Below, in pieces: positions 42,484 to 52,419 of a stretch of DNA of 64,000 nt. This DNA is from Listeria welshimeri serovar 6b str. SLCC5334. Lineage in GTDB: Bacteria; Bacillota; Bacilli; Lactobacillales; Listeriaceae. Under the pieces are notes generated by a model that worked only from the letters and a program-made list of their open reading frames with translations, was not told the origin of the DNA and did no database searches. Both the position numbers and the translations under genes were made by a program. Location of the stretch: contig NC_008555.1 of NCBI RefSeq assembly GCF_000060285.1, positions 1,860,001 to 1,924,000 of the forward strand, written 5' to 3'. Within the stretch, counting starts at the first letter, position 1; the number at the start of each line of letters is the position of its first letter.

Positions 42484-42513
42484 AAAAAAGAGGGATCCAT
42501 TCAAGAACCCCTC
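42484..42513 (-). terminator. Terminator after copZ
   Basis: GAGGGGTTC and GGATCCCTC pair over 9 bp (two G-U) around 6 bases, followed on the minus strand by TTTTTTC. It ends csoR-copA-copZ. Confidence 0.82.
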
Positions 42514-42525
42514 ACATTTCTAAAC

Positions 42526-42732
42526 TTAAGCTACTTCATATCCAACTTCTTCTACCGCATCAATTAAAGCATCTTCTGTTACTTCTCCTTTTTCAAATTC
42601 AACGGTTGCTGTTCCTTCATCAAGCGAAACGACAGCGTTTTTCACACCACTTACTTCTGATAATGCTTTTGTTACACGAGCCTCACAGTGTTCGCAAGTC
42701 ATACCTTCTACATTCAAAGTTAATTTTTCCAT
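42526..42732 (-). CDS. copZ: Copper chaperone CopZ
   Basis: A 68-residue single HMA domain with the Cu(I)-binding GMTCEHC (residues 10-16). It delivers Cu(I) to CopA and CsoR. AGGAGG precedes the ATG and it lies 11 bases after copA, completing the operon. Confidence 0.95.
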   Translation of the reverse strand: MEKLTLNVEGMTCEHCEARVTKALSEVSGVKNAVVSLDEGTATVEFEKGEVTEDALIDAVEEVGYEVA

Positions 42733-42743
42733 GTTTATTCCTC

Positions 42744-44957
42744 CTATGATTTAAATTTATATCTTTTTAAGCGTAGAGCGTTGGTTACTACAGAAACGGA
42801 ACTGAACGCCATCGCAAGTCCTGCTACCCATGGTGCAAGTAAGCCAAGTGCGGCAATCGGAATACCAGCACAGTTATATGCAAGTGCCCAGAAAAAGTTT
42901 TGACGAATATTGCGCATTGTTGCTCTGGAAAGTTCTATTGTTTCTGGAATTAAGGTTAACCGATGACTTACAAGCGTTACATCACCTGTTTCTATTGCAA
43001 TGTCTGTTCCTGTTCCAATACTAATTCCAATATCACTTGCAGCAAGGGCTGGTGCATCATTAATGCCATCTCCAACGAAAGCAACAATATGACCTTCTTG
43101 TTGTAATTTTTCTACTAAGGCACTTTTATCGTTTGGTAATTGTTCCGCAAAAAACATATCCGTTCCTAAATCTTTCGCCATATTTTCAACTACAACAGAT
43201 TGATCACCGGAACAAATAGCCGTTTTGATCCCTTGTGCTTTTAATTTTTGAATTGCTTCTTTTGCTTCAGGTCGTGGTGTGTCGGATAAAGCAAGCGCGC
43301 CAGCATACACACCATCAATCGCCATTGCTACGACTGTTTTTCCTGCATTCATCCAACTTGCAATTAAGTCATCTTCTTCTTTAGGAATGGATGTAATGGA
43401 AGAAACATAACGATAAGCGCCAAGCTCCACTTTTTTTTCATCTAGAGTACCAGTCATTCCATGTCCAGCTTTAGCGCGAATTTTACCTTGTTTAATACTG
43501 GATACATCCATATTATCAGATGTTAACATTTTGATAATCGCTTTTGCAATCGGATGTTCTGATTGTTGTTCCATTAAGAATAAATAAGGGAAAAATTGAT
43601 TACTTGTTGCTTTTTTATCGCTAACTTCTAATTTACCTTCTGTCAAAGTCCCAGTTTTATCAAAAACAATTGTATCAACTTTGGAAGTACGTTCTAGATG
43701 TTCTCCACCTTTAAATAATATCCCACTTTCCGCACCTTTACCAGTTCCTGCCATGATAGCGGTTGGTGTTGCAAGTCCGAGTGCACAGGGACAGGCAATA
43801 ACTAATACAGCGATAGCAGCTTCGAGTGACCCGTCCATCGTTCCGGTCACAAGATACCAAATAATAAAGGTCAAAGCAGCAATTCCAAGTACAATTGGTA
43901 CAAAAATACCTGAGATTTTATCTGCTAAACGTTGAATTGGCGCTTTAATTCCTTGTGCTTCCTCAACTAACCGAATAATGGATTCTAAGACCGTTTCTTC
44001 CATTCTTTTAGTGATTTTTGCTTGGAAAGCCCCATCAAAGTTTATCGTTGCACCAATGACCGAATCACCTGGTTTCTTCTCCACAGGCACAGGTTCACCA
44101 GTAATCATTGCTTCATCAATACTTGTTTCACCAGAAATAATTTCTGCATCCATTGGAACTTTTTCACCAGGACGAACCAAGATAATATCACCAATTTTTA
44201 AAGAATCTACTGGCACTAACCATTCTTTTCCTTCACGAATAACAGTGGCTTCCTTCGCTTGTAGTTCTAGTAATCCAGCGATAGATTCGGTTGTTCTGGA
44301 AGTTGCATACGATTCTAGTAATTTACCTAATAAAATTAACGTAATTAAAACCGCACTTGTTTCAAAATAATAATGTGGCATCACGCTTGGATCAATCATA
44401 TGACGGATATATTCCACCACACTATAGAAATAAGCAGCCGATGTACCGAGCGCAACTAAAACGTCCATATTTGCACTTTTACCGCGAAGTGCTTTATAAG
44501 CCCCATCATAAAACCGCCAACCAATATAAAATTGAACAATGGTTGCAAGTACTAATTGAATAGTTGGATTTATCCAGTTAGCAATCGTTTCTGCAAATGC
44601 CATTTCATGTATATACGGAATGTGCGTTACCATCGTAAGAAGTAAAGGCAAGGAAAGAACGGCAGAGAGAATAAAACGTCTTACTTCCTTTTTAAAATTC
44701 TTCTCCAAAACAGCATCTTTTTCTTCTTTTGACATTTTTTCTGCGGCATCATAACCAGCATGTTTAACAACTTTAATTAAATCTTCTGTTGATGTCACTT
44801 CAGGATCGTAATATACTGCAGCATTCTCAGTCACTAAGTTAACGTTTGCTTTTTCTACACCCTCTGCTTTATTTAATGATTTTTCAATTCTCGTGGAACA
44901 CGCCGCACAGGTCATCCCAAAAACATTCAAATCTTGTCTTACATATTTATCACTCAA
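42744..44957 (-). CDS. copA: Copper-exporting P-type ATPase
   Basis: Exports Cu(I) from the cytoplasm. The 737-residue protein has one N-terminal HMA domain ([13 protein letters not shown]), eight membrane segments, the phosphatase motif TGEP, the metal site [10 protein letters not shown], the phosphorylated [18 protein letters not shown] and [10 protein letters not shown]. Many CopA proteins have two HMA domains; here only one, with CopZ supplied separately. The start is TTG 44957, 8 bases after GAGGGGGG. Confidence 0.96.
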   Translation of the reverse strand: MSDKYVRQDLNVFGMTCAACSTRIEKSLNKAEGVEKANVNLVTENAAVYYDPEVTSTEDLIKVVKHAGYDAAEKMSKEEKDAVLEKNFKKEVRRFILSAVLSLPLLLTMVTHIPYIHEMAFAETIANWINPTIQLVLATIVQFYIGWRFYDGAYKALRGKSANMDVLVALGTSAAYFYSVVEYIRHMIDPSVMPHYYFETSAVLITLILLGKLLESYATSRTTESIAGLLELQAKEATVIREGKEWLVPVDSLKIGDIILVRPGEKVPMDAEIISGETSIDEAMITGEPVPVEKKPGDSVIGATINFDGAFQAKITKRMEETVLESIIRLVEEAQGIKAPIQRLADKISGIFVPIVLGIAALTFIIWYLVTGTMDGSLEAAIAVLVIACPCALGLATPTAIMAGTGKGAESGILFKGGEHLERTSKVDTIVFDKTGTLTEGKLEVSDKKATSNQFFPYLFLMEQQSEHPIAKAIIKMLTSDNMDVSSIKQGKIRAKAGHGMTGTLDEKKVELGAYRYVSSITSIPKEEDDLIASWMNAGKTVVAMAIDGVYAGALALSDTPRPEAKEAIQKLKAQGIKTAICSGDQSVVVENMAKDLGTDMFFAEQLPNDKSALVEKLQQEGHIVAFVGDGINDAPALAASDIGISIGTGTDIAIETGDVTLVSHRLTLIPETIELSRATMRNIRQNFFWALAYNCAGIPIAALGLLAPWVAGLAMAFSSVSVVTNALRLKRYKFKS

Positions 44958-44971
44958 TTCATATACCCCCC

Positions 44972-45265
44972 TCAGGTTTTAGAAAATTGACGAATTGCTT
45001 TAAGTAAATCCTCCATTACATCGTCTTCACCATTTTTTGCAGCATCCACCACACAGTGTGCTGTATGATGTTCTAATACTTGTAATCCAACATTTTTAAG
45101 GGCTTTATTCGCTGCTGAAATTTGAACTAAAATATCTGTACAATATCTATCATCCTCGACCATTTGTGCAATACCCCGGATTTGGCCTTCGATACGTCGC
45201 AAACGATTTTGAAGTAATTTCGTTTCGTCTTCTTTACGTGGAACAATAGGTTGATCATGTTTCAT
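44972..45265 (-). CDS. csoR: Copper-sensing repressor CsoR
   Basis: A 97-residue CsoR/RcnR repressor whose Cu(I) ligands are all present: Cys42 (in RYCTDIL), His67 and Cys71 (in HHTAHC). Copper binding releases DNA. AAGGAGGAG precedes the ATG. It leads csoR-copA-copZ and the operator is inside the promoter, so it also represses itself. Confidence 0.96.
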   Translation of the reverse strand: MKHDQPIVPRKEDETKLLQNRLRRIEGQIRGIAQMVEDDRYCTDILVQISAANKALKNVGLQVLEHHTAHCVVDAAKNGEDDVMEDLLKAIRQFSKT

Positions 45266-45295
45266 TTTTTCTCCTCCTTTGTTTCTACAATTAAC

Positions 45296-45324
45296 AGTAT
45301 ACCCCCTATAGGTATATTATGCAA
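45296..45324 (-). promoter_or_regulatory. csoR promoter with CsoR operator in the spacer
   Basis: On the minus strand TTGCAT and TATACT are 17 bases apart. The palindrome TATACCCCCTATAGGTATA (plus strand, 45298-45316) fills the spacer and reaches the -10. Its TACC..GGTA symmetry with a C/G-rich core matches CsoR operators of Bacillus as I recall them. Confidence 0.88.
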
Positions 45325-45352
45325 CCATTTAATTTCTAACACCAATAAAAAA

Positions 45353-45380
45353 AGCCATAAACAAAGGATTGTTTATGACT
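45353..45380 (-). terminator. Terminator after the carboxypeptidase gene
   Basis: AGTCATAAACAA and TTGTTTATGGCT pair over 12 bp (one G-U) around TCCT, followed on the minus strand by TTTTTTTATT. Confidence 0.9.
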
Positions 45381-45387
45381 CAAAAGC

Positions 45388-46224
45388 TTATTGTTTGGCG
45401 GCATCTACTTTCTTTTGAAGTGCCTCCACATGCTCAAAAAATTCTTCTAAAGTCCAGTTATTTTTATAAATAATGGTTGCGGCATCTTTTCCCACATAAC
45501 GATAATGCCAAGATTCGTATTGGTATTTAGTAATTGCTTCTCGACCTTTCATATAACGAAGAATAAAGCCGTAATTATGAGCATTTTCTTGTACCCATTT
45601 GCCTTCTGGTGTATTGCCAAATGCTTCCGTTAGTTCATAGGATTGACTCTCAGATGAAATATCCATTGCTAATCCTGTTTGGTGTTCGCTTGTACCAGGA
45701 TATGCCACTGCTTCTCTCGCTTTTTCATCACCTTTTGAATTTACTTCCGCTTGAAATACTTCTTGTTGGCGTTTATAAGAACGATAGCCCGATACAGCAA
45801 ACAACTTGTGTCCATCTTTGCTCGCGGCAGTAAACATTTCTTCTAACGCTGTTCCAGCTTCTTTACGCAACTGCGCTTTTTCCACTTTTTCATCACCAAA
45901 AGAAAATGTGACATTTGGTCGAACTAAATCAGGTGGGGTATACGATGGTTGTAAAGAGTAATCTTTGTTAGCAAGGACTAAGATATTATCTTCGTTTTCA
46001 ATATACTGAATCCCATTTCTTTCCACTAATTTATTTTGTTTATCAATATACGGATATAGTGGATCTTTTTCTAATTCTGCTAATGACAGCTTCTCACTAG
46101 ATGTGGATGCTTTTTTTTCAATTTCTGCAACTGGCTCTGCATTTTGCCCGCCAAAATATTGGTCTTCTACAGTATGCACACAACTGATACTAACGGCTAA
46201 AGCAATAGATAATAAAGAACTCAT
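45388..46224 (-). CDS. D-alanyl-D-alanine carboxypeptidase, VanY/LdcB family
   Basis: Trims peptidoglycan stem peptides. The 278-residue protein starts with a hydrophobic stretch (SLLSIALAVSISC) that ends in Cys and could be a weak lipoprotein signal. The peptidase M15B domain has the zinc motifs SEHQTGLAMD and YESWHYRY. The ribosome site AGGAAGG is about 13 bases from the ATG, which is long, and the upstream triplet TAA blocks extension, so the N-terminus is uncertain. It follows deoD. Confidence 0.88.
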   Translation of the reverse strand: MSSLLSIALAVSISCVHTVEDQYFGGQNAEPVAEIEKKASTSSEKLSLAELEKDPLYPYIDKQNKLVERNGIQYIENEDNILVLANKDYSLQPSYTPPDLVRPNVTFSFGDEKVEKAQLRKEAGTALEEMFTAASKDGHKLFAVSGYRSYKRQQEVFQAEVNSKGDEKAREAVAYPGTSEHQTGLAMDISSESQSYELTEAFGNTPEGKWVQENAHNYGFILRYMKGREAITKYQYESWHYRYVGKDAATIIYKNNWTLEEFFEHVEALQKKVDAAKQ

Positions 46225-46281
46225 ATATGTTTATCAACCTTCCTGTATACTTCATGCGACTTTCTAGGTTTGTCGTTATAC

Positions 46282-46983
46282 TTATTTTATTGCTGCTTCT
46301 AGAGCTACAACAATCATATCATTAAAAGTAGTTTGGCGCTCTTCGGCAGATGTTTCTTCCCCAGTAAAGATATGATCACTTACTGTTAAAATGGCTAACG
46401 CACGACGACCGTATTTTTGTGCTAATGTGTAAAGAGCCGCTGCTTCCATTTCGATTCCTAGAACTCCATAATCAGCTAATTGCTGCTTATCTAATTGGTC
46501 ATTGTAAAAACGATCAGCAGAGAAAACATTCCCTACCTTAAGAGATAATCCTTTTTCCACACCCGCATCATATGCTTTCTTTAAAAGAGAAAAATCTGCT
46601 ACTGGTGCAAAATCTACGCCTGCAAATGTATTACGATTAATTTGTGAATCTGTAGAAGCAGCTTGTGCAATGACAACATCACGCACTTTCACGTCTGCTT
46701 GAATTCCGCCCATTGTCCCCACACGAATCAAATTTTTCACATCATAACTTTGAATTAATTCATTTACATAAATCGAAATTGATGGAATTCCCATTCCAGT
46801 ACCCATCACAGAGACTTTTTCACCTTTGTATGTACCAGTAAAACCTAACATTCCTCTTACTTGGTTGAATAACACGACATCTTCCAAGAAAGTTTCCGCT
46901 ATATATTTCGCTCGTAGTGGATCTCCTGGTAATAATATAGTTTCTGCAATTTCCCCTTGTTTCGCTTCGATATGTACGCTCAT
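46282..46983 (-). CDS. deoD: Purine nucleoside phosphorylase, DeoD type
   Basis: Phosphorolyses purine (deoxy)nucleosides for salvage. The 233-residue hexameric-type protein has [34 protein letters not shown] and VEMEA-like [10 protein letters not shown] with the catalytic pattern, then [17 protein letters not shown] precedes the ATG. It sits between yozE and the carboxypeptidase gene in one leftward unit. Confidence 0.96.
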   Translation of the reverse strand: MSVHIEAKQGEIAETILLPGDPLRAKYIAETFLEDVVLFNQVRGMLGFTGTYKGEKVSVMGTGMGIPSISIYVNELIQSYDVKNLIRVGTMGGIQADVKVRDVVIAQAASTDSQINRNTFAGVDFAPVADFSLLKKAYDAGVEKGLSLKVGNVFSADRFYNDQLDKQQLADYGVLGIEMEAAALYTLAQKYGRRALAILTVSDHIFTGEETSAEERQTTFNDMIVVALEAAIK

Positions 46984-46995
46984 ACATTTTTCCTC

Positions 46996-47229
46996 CTAGT
47001 GTTTGTTTTTCTCTTCATCTAGCAAATAAGCATCCCAAAGTTCATCGAAAATAGACATTCCCGGTAAGTATGGTGCATTAAACTCTAGATAGTCACAAAG
47101 GATATGATAATTCCTTGTTTGCTTTGGAAAACTATGATCTCGGTATGCATTGTTGGCAAATTCCGTTTTCTGATCTGTTAGTTTCGGGTCCCGATATGTC
47201 ATTAAAAAATGATAAAATGATCTTCCCAA
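46996..47229 (-). CDS. YozE-like protein, UPF0346 SAM-like fold
   Basis: A 77-residue protein of the YozE/UPF0346 family, with [28 protein letters not shown] and [18 protein letters not shown] typical of it. The function is unknown. The likely start is TTG 47229 (about 11 bases after GGAG), which gives the standard N-terminus; a GTG at 47241 is too close to the site. It precedes deoD by 12 bases. Confidence 0.88.
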
Positions 47230-47291
47230 CGTACAACACACTCCGCTCTTTTTATGCTTTAACTATAGTTGATTTCTACTAAAAAATAAAG

Positions 47292-48197
47292 TTAATTTTC
47301 TAATTGAAGTAAAATTTGTTCTGCAAGTTGGTGGGTCTGTAGCGCATCTTCTTCTGAAATTGGTGCTTTTTCCCCATTACGAACAGCCGTTAAAAAGGCT
47401 TGAATAATTGGAACAAAACCTCTTTTATAAAGCGTCGTTTCCCAATCCCCAAATCGTTCAAATCGTTCCGTTGTACCTTCATAAATATGCCTTTCTGTTA
47501 CATTTTCCACTTCATATTTAGCTCCAGGTGTCATAACTGCTAAACGTTCTTCATTCACGCCGCTATCTCGATTCATAATAGCTGTAGCCACTTTGTCTCC
47601 AGCAGAAATTTGCACTGTTATGCTAGATAAAAGTTCCTTTTGCCAAACAGGAAAAACATTTACTTGATCGATTTTTGCATCTAATAGAAAACGAATTGTA
47701 TCAATTACATGAATAAAATCATCGTAAATAAAAGTACGAGCTTCACCTGCTTGCGCTACACGATTTTTTTGCATTACAATCATATTCGTGTCTGATAGAG
47801 CTTTTAATTCTTGATATTTTGGAGCATAACGCCGGTTGAATCCGGTCATTAATATCGTATTCTTTTCAGCTGCTAAACGAGTCAATTCTTCCACTTCTTC
47901 TAAATTATCAGCAATTGGTTTATCCACATACACCGGAATATTATGCGATAAAAATGTACGAATTACTTCTGGATGGCTAGCTGTAGAAGAATGAACAAAA
48001 GCTGCATTTATACCAGACTCAATCATCGAATTGATACTTTGATGATAATGATCAAAACGATATTTTTCGCTTAAATGTTTTAATTTCTGTGCATTTCTTG
48101 TATAAAGATGTACTTCGATATTTTCCATTTCTGCAAAAACTGGTAAATATGCTTTTTGTGCGATTCCACCAAGTCCTACTACTGCTACTTTTAACAT
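47292..48197 (-). CDS. Gfo/Idh/MocA family oxidoreductase
   Basis: A 301-residue NAD(P)-dependent dehydrogenase with the Rossmann motif VVGLGGIAQKAYLP and DKPIADN in place of the usual EKP. The C-terminal domain contains ...DDFIHVIDTIRFLL with the conserved His. The substrate, probably a sugar or inositol derivative, is unknown. AAAGGAG precedes the ATG. It follows msrB after an 82-base gap with an inverted repeat. Confidence 0.9.
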   Translation of the reverse strand: MLKVAVVGLGGIAQKAYLPVFAEMENIEVHLYTRNAQKLKHLSEKYRFDHYHQSINSMIESGINAAFVHSSTASHPEVIRTFLSHNIPVYVDKPIADNLEEVEELTRLAAEKNTILMTGFNRRYAPKYQELKALSDTNMIVMQKNRVAQAGEARTFIYDDFIHVIDTIRFLLDAKIDQVNVFPVWQKELLSSITVQISAGDKVATAIMNRDSGVNEERLAVMTPGAKYEVENVTERHIYEGTTERFERFGDWETTLYKRGFVPIIQAFLTAVRNGEKAPISEEDALQTHQLAEQILLQLEN

Positions 48198-48220
48198 TGG
48201 AAAAACTCCTTTTCATAACA

Positions 48221-48272
48221 ATGCCAGAGAATGATTTCGCGATATTATTCTACGCATTTCATTTTCTGGCAT
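48221..48272. repeat. Inverted repeat between msrB and the Gfo/Idh/MocA gene
   Basis: ATGCCAGAGAATGA (48221-48234) pairs with TCATTTTCTGGCAT (48259-48272) over 14 bp (one G-U) with a 24-base loop. On the minus strand the tail TTGTTATG is not a good U-tract, so it may be a weak terminator, an RNA processing stem or a protein site. Confidence 0.6.
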
Positions 48273-48279
48273 CATTTGT

Positions 48280-48717
48280 TTATTCAAAAATTTTTTTATA
48301 TGCTTGATAACCTTCGTCATCTAATTTATCTACAGGAATAAATCTAAGTGCCGCTGAGTTAATACAATAACGCAGTCCACCTTTATCCTGTGGTCCGTCT
48401 GGAAAAACATGCCCTAAGTGTGAATCAGCATCAACGGACTTCACTTCTGTTCGAATCATGCCATGTGTACGATCTTTATGTTCTTTTACTTCTGCTTCAT
48501 CAATTGGCTTGGTAAAACTTGGCCAACCACAACCAGCATCGTACTGATCCGTGGATGAAAATAACGGCTTTCCTGAAACAATATCTACATAAATGCCTTT
48601 TGCCGCATTATCATAAAACTCATTTTGAAATGGGCGTTCGGTACCCGCTTTTTGGGTTACATTATATTGTATATCTGTAAGTTGTTTAAGTCGCTCGTTC
48701 TTTTTACTTTCATCCAT
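48280..48717 (-). CDS. msrB: Peptide methionine-R-sulfoxide reductase MsrB
   Basis: Repairs the R form of methionine sulfoxide. The 145-residue protein has GCGWPSFT and the catalytic cysteine in [12 protein letters not shown]; the two CxxC zinc pairs of some MsrB proteins are absent. GAAAGGGTG precedes the ATG and it lies 6 bases after msrA, so both stereoisomers are handled by one transcript. Confidence 0.97.
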   Translation of the reverse strand: MDESKKNERLKQLTDIQYNVTQKAGTERPFQNEFYDNAAKGIYVDIVSGKPLFSSTDQYDAGCGWPSFTKPIDEAEVKEHKDRTHGMIRTEVKSVDADSHLGHVFPDGPQDKGGLRYCINSAALRFIPVDKLDDEGYQAYKKIFE

Positions 48718-48723
48718 TTGACT

Positions 48724-49257
48724 TCACCCTTTCCAGTTGGCATCTATGAATGCAGCACGTCCTGAAGCAACTTGGTAACCTTCATAGTGCGCTTTTTCCT
48801 TTTTATAGAAATCTTGGTGATATTCTTCTGCTGGATAAAAAGTTTCAGCTTTTGCAATTTCTGTTACAATTGGTTTTTTAAATCTTCCACTTGCATCAAG
48901 AGCCGCTTTCGATTTTTCAGCAATCTCTTTTTGTTCATCATTGTGGCAAAAAATAACTGGTCGATACGAATCGCCGCGATCAACAAATTGGCCTGCTGCA
49001 TCAGTTGGATCGGTTTGTTGCCAATATACTTCGACTAATTTTTCATACGGAAAAATTGCCGGATCAAATGTGATTTCAATTGCTTCTGTATGTCCTGTTG
49101 TCCCGCTGCAAACTTCTTTGTAGGTTGGATTAACTGTATGGCCTCCCGTGTAACCAGACACGACTTTTTCAATTCCTGGCTGCGTATCAAAAGGTTTTAC
49201 CATACACCAAAAGCACCCTCCAGCAAATGTTGCTTTTTCAAGTGATTCTTTTGTCAT
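48724..49257 (-). CDS. msrA: Peptide methionine-S-sulfoxide reductase MsrA
   Basis: Repairs the S form of methionine sulfoxide. The 177-residue protein has the GGCFWC active site (residues 13-18) and [25 protein letters not shown] precedes the ATG. It heads msrA-msrB and follows ypmS by 35 bases; in Bacillus the same four genes (ypmR, ypmS, msrA, msrB) are adjacent. Confidence 0.97.
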   Translation of the reverse strand: MTKESLEKATFAGGCFWCMVKPFDTQPGIEKVVSGYTGGHTVNPTYKEVCSGTTGHTEAIEITFDPAIFPYEKLVEVYWQQTDPTDAAGQFVDRGDSYRPVIFCHNDEQKEIAEKSKAALDASGRFKKPIVTEIAKAETFYPAEEYHQDFYKKEKAHYEGYQVASGRAAFIDANWKG

Positions 49258-49292
49258 AAAAATGCCCCCTAACTAGGATTAGGCCAGCCAAA

Positions 49293-49907
49293 TTAATTAA
49301 CTGGTACTAAAAGTGTAAACGAAATATCGTCTTTCTTCAAATTTAGTGTATCAACGCGCACTTTTGTATCGCCTTTAAGCTTTAATTTATCTAGTGATAG
49401 ATAGATTTTTTCTTTTTTAGGGATAATTGTGACCCAATTAGGAAATTTATAGTTTTTGCTTACATAATTCATTACATAAGAAACTGGTAGTGGTAATGCT
49501 CCTACAGACATGTCTTTAAGGGTTAATTCCACATTGCCATTATCTACTACTTTAGGAGAAAACTTCAAATGAAGCTCCACTGGTTGGTCAAAAATTTTCG
49601 CTTCTGCTGTAAAGTTCACGTTATTTGCGACAAAAACTTTATAACCAATATCTTGATCTTTACTAAAATCTTCTATATACGTACTAATTAATTGATTTAA
49701 ATCGGATTTAGTTGTACTGGTTTGAAACTCAACCGCTGACTTATTACTAATAAGTGACGGTGTTGGTTCTTGTTGCGGGCTTAGGATAAATACTGCTACA
49801 TAAATCCAACCAGCGAGAATAAGTAGCAAACTAATTAATGTAAGACAGATCCATTTCCAATAATTACGTCTTGGTTTTTTTGGAGCTGATCGGGTTTCTA
49901 TCTGCAA
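49293..49907 (-). CDS. ypmS: YpmS family protein (DUF2140)
   Basis: A 204-residue protein with a positively charged N-terminus, one membrane helix (about 17-43) and a large external domain, with no catalytic motif that I recognise. The family is found beside YpmR and its role is unknown. The start is TTG 49907, with AAAGGTG 8 bases upstream. It lies 15 bases after ypmR. Confidence 0.87.
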   Translation of the reverse strand: MQIETRSAPKKPRRNYWKWICLTLISLLLILAGWIYVAVFILSPQQEPTPSLISNKSAVEFQTSTTKSDLNQLISTYIEDFSKDQDIGYKVFVANNVNFTAEAKIFDQPVELHLKFSPKVVDNGNVELTLKDMSVGALPLPVSYVMNYVSKNYKFPNWVTIIPKKEKIYLSLDKLKLKGDTKVRVDTLNLKKDDISFTLLVPVN

Positions 49908-49922
49908 GATTTTAACACCTTT

Positions 49923-50708
49923 CTATTTTGGAATATTGCCATCATCCAACTGCTTCACAATGGCTTTGTCTAGTTCCGCTGCCATTTTTTCATAACCTCT
50001 ATGATTAGGATGGAAATAATCATCTGATAGAAGCGGATTGGGTTTGTCTTTATTATCTTTATTTCGATTTTCGAGTACTTTTGCAATAGGAACAAAATAA
50101 GTATTGTCCTCTTGCTGTATTGTTTTCTTAGATGCCTTATTCCAGTCAGAAATAACCTCATCAAATTGTTTGATATCACTGAAATAAGTTGTATACGGAT
50201 TATAAATACCCATTAAAAATATCGCTGCATCTTTATTATAAGAGCGAATATCTTTTAATAATGTTTGAAGTTCTTGTTGGAAATCTTTGTTCGCTTTTGT
50301 AAAATCATCGACATTTACATTTAAAAGACGAGACTGCAAAATAGCCATGACATCATTTCCGCCAATGGTTATCGTGATAACATTCGCGTTCTTCACATCT
50401 TGTTGGAATTCTTTATTTGTTTTTAAACGTTTTTCGAGTTGGGTTATTTTATTGCCAGCAACTCCGTAATTATGTGTTTTCACACTTGGAATTTGAGGCT
50501 CTTCTTCTAGTTCTTTCGAGATTATACCAACATAGCCGCCTTCTTTTTTCTCATCACCAACACCTTCTGTTAATGAATCCCCCATGGCAACTACATTAAT
50601 TGGGATCTCTTTTGATTCTTTATAATACTTGATACCAAAAACTGCGCCAACAAAAAGCGCAATAACGAGTACGCTTCCTGCAAGCCACAGCCATTTCTTC
50701 TTTGTCAT
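49923..50708 (-). CDS. ypmR: YpmR-like SGNH/GDSL hydrolase
   Basis: A 261-residue membrane-anchored esterase-like protein. One N-terminal helix (about 7-26) is followed by GDSLTEGVG (catalytic Ser), GGND and DDYFHPN (catalytic Asp and His), the SGNH blocks I, III and V. The substrate is unknown. ATG 50708 is preferred over TTG 50714 on ribosome-site spacing. Confidence 0.9.
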   Translation of the reverse strand: MTKKKWLWLAGSVLVIALFVGAVFGIKYYKESKEIPINVVAMGDSLTEGVGDEKKEGGYVGIISKELEEEPQIPSVKTHNYGVAGNKITQLEKRLKTNKEFQQDVKNANVITITIGGNDVMAILQSRLLNVNVDDFTKANKDFQQELQTLLKDIRSYNKDAAIFLMGIYNPYTTYFSDIKQFDEVISDWNKASKKTIQQEDNTYFVPIAKVLENRNKDNKDKPNPLLSDDYFHPNHRGYEKMAAELDKAIVKQLDDGNIPK

Positions 50709-50722
50709 ATGCAATCACTCAC

Positions 50723-51562
50723 TTAGTCAGTATAGTACATAAATGCAAACGCGCCTGCTCCAGCATGTGTGGAAATGACTGGGTCTGCAAAAAATAGAGG
50801 AATTTCAGTTAAACCGGTTATTTCTTTAGATTCTGCGATAAAATCATCTGCAAGATTAAGCCCATTGGCATGAACAACGTCCAGATGCTGAATTTTTTTC
50901 GGTTCCTCTTTGATTAGATTAAGGCAATATTGTAATACTTTTTTATTGCTCCGGACTTTGGTTTCTTCTTCCAATTGTCCATCTGTTAGTTTAGCAATTA
51001 ATTTGATATTTAAAAGGCTGCCTAAGAAACCTTGCATTCGGCCAACACGACCACCTTTGATTAAATTATCAAGTGTTACTACAACAATATAAAGTTTCGT
51101 CTTGTCACGAATATCATTAATTTTCGCGTGAATTTCTTCTACAGAATAATCACCTGATTGAGCCATTTCAGCTGCTTTTAATACTTGGAAGGCTTGTCCG
51201 CGAGCTGTATAATCACAGTCGACTACCGTAATATTACCTTCTACCATATCTGCTGCTTGGCGTGCTGCATTCACAGTTCCGCTAAGTTTTTCAGTTAAAT
51301 GAATAGAAAGGATTTCATATCCTTCAGCCGTATATTTTTCATATGCTTCCACAAAAGAACCAATAGCTGGTTGAGAAGATTTTGGTAATTCTTTTGTTTC
51401 TGCCATTCGCACCATGAATTCTTCTGGTGTAATGTCTGATTTAGGATTATAAATTTTTCCGTCGATTTCTACCGTCAAATATAAAACTTCAATATTCCAT
51501 TTTGCTGCTTCTTCTAATGTTAATCCAGCAGTTGAGTCTGTGATAATTTTTATTTTCCTCAT
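50723..51562 (-). CDS. DegV family fatty acid-binding protein (FakB type)
   Basis: A 279-residue DegV protein; the family binds a fatty acid for phosphorylation by FakA. It shows ITDSTAGLT (residues 6-14), SSQPAIGSF, SIHLTEKLSGTVNAAR and KGGRVGRMQGF. ATG 51562 is chosen, with GGATGTG upstream. It precedes ypmR in one leftward unit (15-base gap). FakA is in this same window at 2562-4220. Confidence 0.9.
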   Translation of the reverse strand: MRKIKIITDSTAGLTLEEAAKWNIEVLYLTVEIDGKIYNPKSDITPEEFMVRMAETKELPKSSQPAIGSFVEAYEKYTAEGYEILSIHLTEKLSGTVNAARQAADMVEGNITVVDCDYTARGQAFQVLKAAEMAQSGDYSVEEIHAKINDIRDKTKLYIVVVTLDNLIKGGRVGRMQGFLGSLLNIKLIAKLTDGQLEEETKVRSNKKVLQYCLNLIKEEPKKIQHLDVVHANGLNLADDFIAESKEITGLTEIPLFFADPVISTHAGAGAFAFMYYTD

Positions 51563-51597
51563 ATAGCTACACATCCATTTTTGCTTATTTTAATCTT

Positions 51598-51625
51598 ATT
51601 ATAACATTACCGGCTGTATACACAA
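51598..51625 (-). promoter_or_regulatory. Promoter for degV-ypmR-ypmS
   Basis: On the minus strand TTGTGT and a TGTTATAAT extended -10 are 16 bases apart, about 30 bases before the degV start. Confidence 0.65.
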
Positions 51626-51745
51626 CTTATAAACTAGTTTTAAGAAAAGAGAAAGAAATGGTATTAGTCTTTCTATTCTTCTTTTTTTAGCGTATGATAG
51701 AAATATATTAATTCACAAAATTTTGTAGAAAAGTATGGTGATAAA

Positions 51746-52378
51746 ATGAATGTCACTTCTTACAATTGGAAAGAAGAAGTAGCTAATGCAGTTACGCATG
51801 GTATTGGATTTATTCTTAGTATTCCCGCGCTCGTCTTACTTATTATATTCGCCGCCAGTAAAGATAATCCTCTATATTTAACAAGTTTTTTAATTTATGG
51901 AATTTCACTCATGTTGCTTTATATTTGTTCCACGCTGCTTCATAGTTTTAAACCTAGTAAGGCACGAACTGTTTTTAATATTATGGACCATGCGGCAATT
52001 TATGTTTTAATTGCTGGTAGTTACACACCATTTGTTTTGATTACTGTTCAAGGGACACTTGGATGGACCTTATTTGGTGTCATTTGGGGATTAGCTATTG
52101 CAGGAATTGTTTATAAAATATTTATGACTGGCAAATTAAAACTTTTATCCACTAGTGTATATTTAATAATGGGCTGGATGGTCTTGCTTGCGATTAAGCC
52201 ACTCTACGTCGGACTAACTCCGACCGGATTTTGGTTACTGGCAACTGGTGGCATTATGTTTACAGTTGGCGCAATTTTTTACAGTATCCCCCGAGTACCT
52301 TATATGCACGCGATTTGGCATTTATTTGTTATCGCAGGAACAGCCTTTATGTACTTCTGTATTTTATTTTATGTTTAA
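51746..52378 (+). CDS. Hemolysin III family (PAQR) membrane protein
   Basis: A 210-residue seven-helix protein with the family histidines: THGIGF near the N-terminus, STLLHS, DHAAIYVLIAGSYTPF and HAIWHLF near the C-terminus. These form a metal site in PAQR proteins. The hemolysin name is historical; the cell role is unknown. GGTG precedes the ATG. It is a single gene with its own terminator. Confidence 0.92.
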   Translation: MNVTSYNWKEEVANAVTHGIGFILSIPALVLLIIFAASKDNPLYLTSFLIYGISLMLLYICSTLLHSFKPSKARTVFNIMDHAAIYVLIAGSYTPFVLITVQGTLGWTLFGVIWGLAIAGIVYKIFMTGKLKLLSTSVYLIMGWMVLLAIKPLYVGLTPTGFWLLATGGIMFTVGAIFYSIPRVPYMHAIWHLFVIAGTAFMYFCILFYV

Positions 52379-52390
52379 ATAACGCTTTTT

Positions 52391-52419
52391 AAAACCTTCT
52401 CATTATTGAGAAGGTTTTT
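52391..52419 (+). terminator. Terminator after the hemolysin III gene
   Basis: AAAACCTTCTC and GAGAAGGTTTT pair over 11 bp around ATTATT, followed by five T. It lies right before the CcpN-like repeat. Confidence 0.88.
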
